Part shown: in pieces, positions 1 to 10,400 of the stretch
Layout of the letters: the number at the start of each line of letters is the position of its first letter
How positions within the stretch are numbered: the first letter of the stretch is position 1
Assembly: GCA_000969725.1 (NCBI GenBank)
Contig: JXSR01S002227.1
Length of the DNA: 30,899 nt
DNA from: Ophiothrix spiculata
Lineage: Eukaryota; Echinodermata; Ophiuroidea; Amphilepidida; Ophiotrichidae
Strand: one strand, 5' to 3'
Translations under genes and position numbers: made by a program
The notes under the pieces: model-generated
The model's input: only the letters and a program-made list of their open reading frames with translations
Database searches by the model: none
Told to the model about the DNA's origin: nothing

Positions 1-431
1 TACATAAGTAGCTAAGATTTCACTTGACAAAGACATTTCGTCGAAACGTCGTATTTACCAACTTCATCACAGCACTACCAATACCCACAAAGGTACCTAT
101 TGCCTCTACAAATTAATTTCATGGTCTAATGATTTCATTGCCACATGCGCGCGCATAGTATAGGGACTAGACATGATGAACTTCCACACACATTTGGTTA
201 AGTGGGTGTTAACCCATTAATTAAGTATAGGGATATAAAGATAACTCATGCATATCTATGAGTCCCTAAGGCTAGCTTCCTAAATAGCGGTAGCGAATAC
301 CGTAGCGATAACCGTTATGCATTTTACAGTTAGGCTATCGCATACGGTAACCTTAACCTTATTTTCGCAAACTCTCAAGAGTCTAAAAAGGTCCCGAAAT
401 GTGTCATGATATGATAAATGACGAGTTATGA
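1..431. other. Upstream intron, no exon seen
   Basis: This lies within or before an intron of the receptor gene. It contains the palindrome ATGCGCGCGCAT at 145-156 and some self-similar short words around 285-355 (CGGTAGCG, CCGTAGCG, CCGTTATG). No FN3-like or signal-peptide exon with splice sites could be found on either strand. Confidence 0.5.
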
Positions 432-1089
432 GGCCGAATTCATAAAAGTAGCAATTGCTGGCAAGAAAAAGACATTAAGAAAAAGCAATAGCTAGACTAG
501 AAAAAGATTTAGCCTTAGCAATTGCTTAAAAACATATTCACGACCTTCAGCTTGGACTAATTTCTTTTTCTTGTCTGGGATCGACCCAGACAAGAAAAAG
601 CTACCAAACAAACAATAGGCAGGCTAGATTTTGCTTACATGAAGTTAGCTTTTGCTTTGTTTACCGCGTGATAGTTTTCAGACACAAATGTTACAGAAAG
701 TCACTCCTCATTTTCGGTATCAATTTGTCGTAGTTTTCAACAAATAGCATGATTTATATAATCTATAGTAACGCAACACTAGTATACTTCAATGTTTTTT
801 CTTACGCAGCACAAATATAGCAGAAACCATGAATGTATACCAGTGCTAAGCTCCTCGTATAGGATCTTAGTAAAATGCAAGTAATTGCTACATGTTGTAA
901 GCAAAAGGTCAGCTTTTTTAATACAAATGTAAGCAATTACTAACCATACGAGCAATTGCTTGGAAGGGATTAGAAATAGCTTTTGCGGCCTTGAGAGAGC
1001 TTTTTCTTGCAAGTCAATGATAGCTTTTAAGAATAAAAATTCAAGAAAAGGCTATAGAAATAGCAATTGCTACTTTTATGAATTCGGCC
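432..1089. mobile_element. 658-bp nonautonomous element with 28-bp perfect terminal inverted repeats
   Basis: GGCCGAATTCATAAAAGTAG and the following eight bases (432-459) recur exactly inverted at 1062-1089. The palindrome AGCAATTGCT occurs four times (450-459, 517-526, 951-960, 1062-1071), along with many TTTTGCT and CTTTTTCTTG words. A perfect 16-bp hairpin with a 5-nt loop lies at 564-600. No coding capacity is visible. It ends about 85 bp before the first visible FN3 exon. Confidence 0.7.
564..600. repeat. Perfect 16-bp hairpin inside the element at 432-1089
   Basis: CTTTTTCTTGTCTGGG, loop ATCGA, then the exact reverse complement. In either direction the transcript would form a very stable stem. 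Confidence 0.85.
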
Positions 1090-1172
1090 TATGGATTTGG
1101 CCCGATTTTAAGATAAATTTGACAATAAAAGAGGAAATATGGCGCCTGTTTTTGTTTTCTTTGATTTTTCAG

Positions 1173-1463
1173 ATATTCCTCCACCTTTGACCATTGGCGT
1201 ACTAGTATCCGAATTTGACTCGGATTTGGACTTCACTTGGAATCCGGTTATTTGTACTGTAAATGTAGCATGTACACGTGTCAGTGGTTATAAATACAAA
1301 TTGGTGTCGGCGGATGGGACGGACGCAAGAATGGGAGAAGTACAAACTGGTACTCACGTATCCTTGACGGTGTTACCATGCATCGAATACTTCTTTCAAG
1401 TTGCCGCCATAACTGATGCAGGCATAGGGACGATGTCCAACCGGCTGGCAGCCATGATTGCTG
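1173..1463 (+). CDS. RTK exon: first visible FN3 domain
   Basis: A 291-nt symmetrical phase 1-1 exon that holds one whole fibronectin III domain, the usual exon layout for such modules. The acceptor follows a T-rich tract ending TTTTTCAG, and the donor is GTATGT. The Trp in the FTWNPV segment and the IEYFFQVAAITDAG segment near the end are the FN3 core strand signatures. Cysteines in ICTVNVAC and at VLPC could form a disulfide, which most FN3 domains lack. The reading frame is open upstream of the acceptor to an ATG at 1139, but that stretch is the polypyrimidine tract, so I do not use that ATG as a start. Confidence 0.88.
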
Positions 1464-4400
1464 GTATGTATATTATATTTTACTGTAAAAGATGGCAGTA
1501 AAATTACAGAATCAATAGTTTACTTTTTCAATGCGATCAATGTTTTTTCATGACATAATATCTAAGATTTAGGCTCAGTGCAGACTCCACTATCGTATAG
1601 AATATTGTGCTCAGAATATTCTGTGCTGACGACAAAATGACGTAGGTCATCGTATAAAACACACAGTTATATTCAATGACCTACGTCATTTTGTCGTCAG
1701 CATAGAATATTCTAAGCAAAATATTCTATACGACAGAGGAGTCTGCACCGGCCCTCATGCCGTCTAAATCCCTCAAGATTGTACATGCAACGCACACATA
1801 AGTTCTAGAGCTCTTGACAAACTTATGAACGCATGCTAATGGTTATTTTGTATTATCTATATAAATAAGCCCGTATAATTTAATTTTGTTTTGTATTGTT
1901 TTGTTTGTTTATTGCCCGGTTTATTATTGTTGTTGTTGGTTTTGTCGTTGTTTTTGTTTAAACGTATACGGTTCTAACGAGTGGTAAACTTAATTTTTTG
2001 CTACAGGTATCAGCCGATAACAAAAAATAAGAACATTTTTTTTTTACCTATAAAGAAATAGACCTAAAATTTCCAGTATATTTCACTGCACTTAAATAAA
2101 TGGAAATTGACAAAATAGTATTTATATGAAAATATGAAAAGATATTTTACCAGCCACAACAAAGAAACAATCACTAACCTTGTTTATTTAACTGTAGACA
2201 AGTTCAAATACTAGTAACATGTAAGCCTGTGTTTAGACTTCTTTCGTGCGCCCCATAATGCATTCTGAAAAGTAGGTTACATACGGGTGGGACTATATTA
2301 CCATGTCATCTTGTGACATAACCTGCGCACAACGTAGTGATATGGTTGATTGCACATATCGGAAACTTTTCACACTGCATTGTGGGATATGCGAAAATCG
2401 TTTTTTAATTACCCCTTGATACCAATACAAAAGTTTGAAAACACTTTGCTCTATTTACAGCACTTACTGAACCAACAAATTTCAGAGCCCCAGACGCCGA
2501 CATCGATAGCATAACAATAGAGTGGGAAGTCCCGATTTTACCCGGATCATGTGCCAATTTAAAAATAACTGGTTACAAAATTGAAATCACACAGGGGATT
2601 TATAAACAAAATGTCTCCGTACCAGTTGTTTATTTTCACCAATTTGGCAATCTGATAGGATACCAATTATACACGTTTAGAGTAAGTAGATATTTAGGAT
2701 CCTTTAACTTTCCTTGTTTTGAAAATTTCTTTTATCCAAAAGATGAGATTCAACCCGGGTTAGAACCCCGATTGAGCATGCGCAAATTAAGAACAAAATA
2801 ATTAAACAAATATTAAAAAGTAGCAAGAAGTTTATTTTTTTTGATGGAGTTTTATGTCGTCTACAGCCTGGTGTGGGTCATCTGTTTTTGATCTTGAAAA
2901 TGCCTATTCATTGGATAGTAGTTTCCACGTATACCAAGTATTTCTCAGTAGGTCCTATTTTCCGGTATCATACCGGTATTTACCAGTATTTCCGGTACAC
3001 GGGAGATTTTTGCCAATCTGGACCATTCTGGCAATTGACAATTGTGGCCATTCTGGCACTGAATGCCAATCTGTGCACACAGAATTGGACGCAGTTGTGC
3101 CCATACTGGCAATTGCCAATTTGCACCATTATGGCAAATGCCAGAATGGACCAAAATGGCCAATCTGGCCACAGCTGACATTTGCTCATTGGGGCCAGAG
3201 TGGCTGCAATATTACAGCCATTATTTGTAATATTTTTTTCAATTTTGACAAAAATAGAATATTTAGATGGTTCCCGTGATGGTGGTTCCCCAGTGTTTTC
3301 TTTTGGCTCCATAACAATAACATAATACATGATACATTAATATATTTGAGGTCTAGAACCCTAAAGCGACATACATCGTTTTGGTTTAAAAAAATGGAAT
3401 GTTTTGGTGGTTCCCGTTATTTTTCCTGATGTTTGGTGGCTCCAATATAATAACATCACACAAAGATCATAGCTGTTTGTGGCTTAGACCCCTGAAGTGA
3501 CATTGATTATTTTATTATAAAAATGGAATGTTTTGATGGTTCCCATGGTGGTTCCAAGTGTTGGCTACTTACAATACAACAGTGTTACACATAGATCATA
3601 GCTGTTTGTGACTTAGACCCTGAAGTGATAAAAATGGAATGTTTTGATGGTTCCTGTGATGGTTATTAGTTGCTGGCTCCAATGCAAAAGTATTATGCAC
3701 GGATCATAGCTATTTTTCTCTGATTGGTTAATTTCATTACACGTTTAGGTTAGGACTAGGTTTGGATGGTATGGAAAAGTAGGGATGGGTGATATCAGTA
3801 TTTCTGAAAGCATAAGTATTGGGTAGTAGAGGTCACCATACTTGTGACAAATGTAAGGTAAAAATGTTTATATTAGGATTGGGCGTTGTGGATATTTTGA
3901 CAAAAGTAGGGATGGGCGATATGACTTTTGAAATTACTAATATTGGGTGGTAAATAGCTATGATCCGTGCATAACACTTTTGTATTGGAGCCAGCAACCA
4001 ATAAGCATCACAGGAACCATCAAAATATTCCATTTTTATAATAAAATAATCAATGTCACTTCAGGGGTCTAACCCACAAACAGCTATGATCCTTGGATGA
4101 TGTTATTATATTGGAGCCACCACACATCAGGAAAAATAACCGGAACCACCAAAACATTCCATTGTTTTAAACCAAAACAATGTATGTCGCTCTATATAAT
4201 GTATCATGTATTATGTTATTGTGATGGAGCCAAAAGAAAACACCAGGGAACCACCATCACGGGAACCATTTAAATATTCCTTTTTGGTCAAAATTAAAAA
4301 AATATTAAAAACATAGCTTTATATCACTTTGCCATAATGAGCCCAGGTGGCAGCCACTCTGGCCCCAATTAGCAAATGCCAGCTGTGGCCAGATTGGCAA

Positions 4401-7400
4401 ATGTTCATTGAGCAGCCATTCTGGTCCATTCTGGCATTTGTCATAATGGCGCAAATTGGCAATTGCCAGAATGGGCACAACTGCGTCCAATTCTGTGTGC
4501 ACAGATCGGCAATTGCCAGAATGGCCACAATTGGCAATTGCCAGAATGGTGTAGATTGGCAAACATCTCCTGTGTATTTCCTACTATTTTCCGGGAAATT
4601 GTTGAGAAGTTATTATAAAAGCTTCAGGTGAAATATGATTATATAGGAATCAATTCCGAATCCTAGGGAAATTATATAATCATATTTACGAGCAATCCGG
4701 TCACAAGGTAAATAATTAATTACTACACCACGCCACGTAAAAATACTGCCATGCCACGAAAAAATGCTTTGTGTCACGCTTGTAAGCAGATTTAGAGTTC
4801 ATTTTCTGAAAATCTATATTATTTAACTGTTTTTCTTCAAATCAAGATCAAGACCATCGGGGAAGCGGGTCGGGAAAGTTATTGGAGCCAGCCGATTTCA
4901 AAGTTGACTGAAGAAGGAGGTAAGTTAGAATTATAGATAGACAGAGAGACAGACAGACAGACACCCAGGCAGACAGACAGGCAGCACGACAGACAGACAG
5001 GCAGAAAGACAGACAGACAGATAGACAGATAGATAGATAGATATATATTATATCGTATTGAGGGGATCTTTGGTCGAATGTTAATGCCGTATACTTACAT
5101 CTCGTTCCTGATGTCAGTAATGATGAAGTCAGAGCTAGGGTTGCACCGATTAATCGATAACCGATAATTCGGTACCGATATTTGCCTTATCGGTTCTGAA
5201 TCGGTATTAGTAAAAACACATCAACTATGATAGATTTTTTTAAGCCAGGGCACCTCATTAACAGTTTTGGGTCTCTCCACTTATGGTTAGAGGTAAAAGG
5301 ATTGGCATTGACGTTTAGTTTAACTCTATGGCAATAAATATTTTTCAACTAGAGAGTTTTTCTACCGATGTTTGTTTAGCGTTCTACACAATTCGTCGAT
5401 GACAACTTTATGGGAATATTTTTTATCGACAATGGCATTGCCGTTTATGAGTCACTAAAATGACGACCAATAACATAAGATTGAAACCAGTATAATGCAA
5501 ACTAGTAACTTTTACTTGGACTGCATTTGTTTTCGATGATCAGTAAGTTGAGATTAGCGATCTCAGTGAGTGAACATGTGTTGGTAAGTATCGAGAATAA
5601 GTACAAACTGTCGCGAGTGAATCGTTACCTGTAGTGACTCATAAACGTCATTGTCCTCGCTATTCGTGATTTTCTTTAACTCTATGGTAATAAATATTTT
5701 TCAACTAGAAAGTTTTTCTACCGATGTTTGTTTAGCGTTCTACACAATTTGTCGATGATAACTTTATGGGAATATTTTTTATCGGCAATAATTACACTAT
5801 TACATTTCATAGTCTTATGGTCATGTTTGTCTTTTTGTTTTACATAATTCATTTAGACGTGGATGGGGATGCATCAGTACCCGTGGCAGTATACATCGGA
5901 GTGATCATAGGATCTCTTGTGCTAATCTTCGTAATTGTCGGCATCGTGGTTACTAAATGTGGATGTCTATGTGGTCAACTAGCTCTTCGACGAAGGATTC
6001 ACAAACATTTGCCGATCGTTTTCTATCGCCGAGAAATCCGACGGAACTCCTACGGGGACCACGGGAACCCGAACGGGGACAATGGCGGAAACCCTAATGT
6101 GAATCAAAGGTATGGCTGGCTGACAGTATTAATTAAGATTGAATTCTTCAGGGCTTGTGTTGAAAACATCTTATTGTCAGTATGTACTGAGGTCCAATGC
6201 AAATAAGCTTATAATGAGCAATGTCATGTTTCGATCTGACGATCGATATTACTAAATCTTGGTTGCGAGATTTTTTTTTATTAACGTGACCTGACGATAA
6301 AGCTGACTTTGAACCCTTATTATCTGAAAAAGGAGAAAGCAAATGCAAATTGGGAACGTGGGTATGAAAATTGTTTTCTTTATAGTGTAAGTGATTTTTT
6401 GCTATAGGTAAAAAATGATGCATTATATGGTATTTTCTATAAAAATCAACGATTTTGAGACATAACGAATTTCAACCCTTACATCAACCTTGTTTTAGAA
6501 GATAAAAAGACGTCAGTTTGGTCGATTCTACTAGTAAAAATATGAAAACTCAGATTGATGAAATTTGCAAAATATATTTTGCCTATAAGACTTTAGAATT
6601 GAAGAAAAAACAAGGAGAAATAAATACGCTGATGTGGTGTATGAAAGGTACCTAATACCGGCTCTTCATATTTGCCTTAGACCTTGCGCTTGGAACATGG
6701 CTCGGCCCTCGCTGTGTTGAAATATTTTGCATTTCATGTGAAAATTAATGAATCTGACATGTGTTTTTTGACTGAAAAGAAACCTTTTGGGTTCTTTTAT
6801 ATAAATTATGTCACAAATTCCAGAATTTCATTCGTGACAGTGAATAATTGTAGAAAAATCAACACGCCATGGCAAAAATAAAAAATAAAAAATAAATAAA
6901 TAAAATAAAATAAAATAATAATTTAAAAAAAATATAAAACGAATATGACGGGACTCGAACTTTCAGATTTGGAGTCTGATGCCTTAACCGCGAGACCACG
7001 AGTCTGACTTGTAAACTAACGGCATTTACTAAATATATTCTGCGTATTGTTTACGCATCCGCACTGATCATCACACACACACACACCCACACTAAAATTT
7101 CAAAATCTTGTACTCAGCATTATGAATATTCATACCGTCCGCCTAGATAGCGATACTGGTAATTTTTCACGCATAAAAGAATATAAACCATGGGACATTC
7201 ACGGGAGCTGATATTAGACTGATTGTACGGTGCAGAAACACGAACTTTGAAGAAATAGCTTCAAGATCGCTTAGATGGCACCTACACCAGGCTACTAATG
7301 CGTGTCAAAAATGTGTGCTGGAAACAACATACAACTAAGCATCAGATTTATGGTGATACACCCTCATCTGTATAACCGTGGCACAGAGGAGAGCCAAGTT

Positions 7401-10400
7401 TGCTGGTCACTGCTTCCATGATGTAGAGACACTGGCTTCAATTTTAATGAACTTGGAAGTGCAATGTGTGATAAAGATGGTTGGCAAAGATGTGTGTCAT
7501 GGATCTCGACGGAAGTCGAAGGATGATGATGAATATTGTTTTTAAGTGATTTTCTTTTTCAAGTAGATTACGGTTTCTATTTTGTTTCCTTTTTACATTT
7601 GGAGAGGTACTATTTTTAATTGGTTTTCTTTTCCGAGTGAATTAAAATCAGTATTTTTTTTTTACCCTGCCGATGATTTCGGCAGGGTATTGTTTTTCAC
7701 GAGTTTCTTTCTTCTTTCTTTCTTCTTCTGGCAACACTTTGATGTCTTATATCTCTGGCATACAATGACCGATTTTGATCATTATTATGTTCTGAGCTGT
7801 CCGATTTCCAAAAAGATCGGACAGGGATATCGGACAGAATGCAAAATATCAGATTTTGAACATAATAATGATAAAATTGGATGGATTTTTTTCGCATGAT
7901 ACTCAAAGATATCGGTCTCGCTATAAGTTTTAGAAATATCGAGCTCGACGCTGCGCGTAAAACTCATAGCTCGACCAATATCTTTTTGTATCATACTCAA
8001 TCCATCCAATTTTATACCAAACTTGGGTGAAGGGTCCAGGGTCACCTGCCATTTATGGCACCTGACCCCTGACCCCTCAGAGGTCACGTAGGGGTCACGG
8101 GGTCAAAAACTTGATTTTCACGAAAAAAGGTTTCAACTCAAATACGTTACGAGGTATTGTCATGTAACTTGGGGACATGAATTGTCTTGATATTGTCCAC
8201 AAAGGTTATTGGGTGGCAAAAATGTGCGGGGTCAAATGGGGTCACAGGGGTAAAAAAAAAAGGTAAAATTTTCAACTTTGTCTGATTTTAACGTTTGAGG
8301 TGTCAAATTGTTCGTCTCGGACCAACGATCAAAAATCTTAATAGTGACCCCGTCGTCTGACCCTTCCTTGGGGGTCAAAGGTCAAAAGAAAGGTATATGG
8401 AAAGGTCAAATTGTCAACTTCGTCCGATTTCAAAGGTTAAGGTGCCAAATTGTTCGTCTTGGAACAGCGATCAAAAGTGTACATGGTGACCCCATCGCCC
8501 GACCTTTCCCTGGGGGTCAAAGGTCAAAAGAAAGGTCAAATTTTCAACTTTGTCTGATTTCAAAGATTATGGTGACAAATTGTTCGTCTTTGACTAGAGA
8601 TCAAAAGTATCAATGGTTAACCCGTCGTCCGACCCTTCCTTGGGGTCAAAGGTCATGGAAAAGGTCAAATTGTCAACTTTGTCCGATTTCAAAGGTTAAG
8701 GTGTCAAATTGTTCGTCTTGGAACAGCGATCAAAAGTTTCCACTGTGACCCCGTCGCCCGACCTTTCTCTGGAGGTCAAAGGTCAAAAGAAAGGTCAAAT
8801 TTTCAAACTTGTCCGATTTCAAAGGTTAAAGTCAAATTGTTCCCCTTGGACCAGCGATCTAAAGTGTCCACGGTGACCCCCTCGCCCGACATTTTCCTCG
8901 GGTCAAAGGTAAAAACAAAGGTTAAATTAACTCGCAAACTCATATTAAAATACCTATCACTTAATCACATGCTTCAAAACATGAAAAGAGCTCAGACCAA
9001 TTATTTTATAGTTATCTGCTAGGGTAATCGAAACAAAGCTTGTCACTTAGATTCTTTTGATTTTCAACCCAAAAAAGTCACTTGACATTTAACAAAAAAA
9101 AAAGGCAATCTGCAGGGTTCGTGTCACTTTTAGTGACACTGTCATGTCTCGTTCTTTTTACTTTTGTAGAGAATCGGAATACGACCATTTTAAAAAAGGA
9201 TTAGTGGACTCAAATCACTGGCTGATAAAATTCACGAATCTGCATTTTGAGGGAAGACAATTAAATCAAGGGAACTTTGGGAACGTCCAAGAAGGCAAAC
9301 TGAAAATAGGGAATCACAGGATGCCGGTTGCCATCAAGACCCTTTCAGGTACGTTATTGGCATGTACATCTAGTAGTTATACTGTAAAGAGATCCCACTC
9401 CCGGGGTTGGGACACTCAAGTATAATTCTGCAGGTATAGCGTAACCACAGTTTTTCAAAACACCCCTTAAAAGGATGCTTTCCCCCTATTCACACCCTGA
9501 GGATTTTAAAAAGTACCGTATTTCTTGAAAATAGCTGTTTTTGATACCCTAAACGGTGCCACCTGATTCATCCTTCTGACCTCAAAAATAACCCTAATTC
9601 ACCCTTTTCGTAGTCACGCTATGCCTGCAGCATTATCATGATTATGATTGAGTGACCCCCCGAGAATTGGATTAATACAAATAAGCAATGTTGACAAATA
9701 TTAAAATGCATGTAGAAGGTTTCACGTGACGTCATATCGCACTCAAAACTATAGGGTCTGAACGATTTGATCGGATAGATCGGAATCATGTAATTTTGAA
9801 ATTGGGACCCTAAAAGTTATATTTTTTGGTACTGTAGTATAGGGTAGGGTCTCCTCTTTCGCGATTTTCAAGATTTTTAAGCAATTTTTTTTATTGAAAT
9901 TAGAACATTTAACGGTGAACCATATTAAGATACGTAAATAACCGATGGATTCACCGATATTGCGTTAATGTCGTCAATTTATTGTCCGTTGTAATATGCG
10001 CGTACGAGAATCGGAATCTGATAAGAAATATCATCAACGACATACATTTTTCATATCACTTTTATGGATCTCTATAACATGTATAATGGATTCATTCCGA
10101 AGAAACGGGATTCATTTAACTTTAATACAAAAAGTCTATATGTAGTTTCTCTATAACTTTTATACAGAAAATACCGGTGAAGATTATGACAAGAATTTCC
10201 ACAATGAATTGGAATTTATGATGAAGATCGGAAGACATAGAAATATCGTGTCCTTAGTGGGCTCTTGCCTGAATGAAGGTAAGACGAGTAAGGTTCAGGA
10301 TTGATGATTACGACTTAAACGCATTTAGATTCACATATGTAGTTTAAACAATTACCAATGTTATACATGTTTTACAAGATATATTGTATAACACTTACCC

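Larger units (their letters stand above)
8241..8935 (+). repeat. Minisatellite, about 128-bp unit, five copies plus a partial one
   Basis: Units start near 8241, 8373, 8514, 8644 and 8774, with a partial one at 8901. Each contains GGTCAAAGGTCA, a TCCGATTTCAAAGGTTAAGG-like stretch, AAATTGTTCGTCTTGG, GCGATCAAAAGT and a GTGACCCCGTCGCCCGACC-like end. Copies differ by substitutions and small indels. The 146-aa frame open through part of the array encodes only the periodic unit and is not taken as a gene. Confidence 0.92.

Noticed and set aside
1139..1172. ATG at 1139 as start of the receptor
   Set aside because: These bases form the polypyrimidine tract and acceptor of the FN3 exon; there is no signal peptide.
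2756..2790. Possible minus-strand B box (GGTTCTAACCC)
   Set aside because: No A box or stems at the right distance; too weak to call.
2854..3330. Overlapping ORFs on both strands
   Set aside because: All lie in the foldback element and reflect TGGCA/TGCCA repeats. Mirror ORFs appear in the other arm at 4305-4631.
8308..8748. 146-codon ORF
   Set aside because: It encodes only the periodic minisatellite unit and has no domain; the reading frame stays open by chance of repeat composition.
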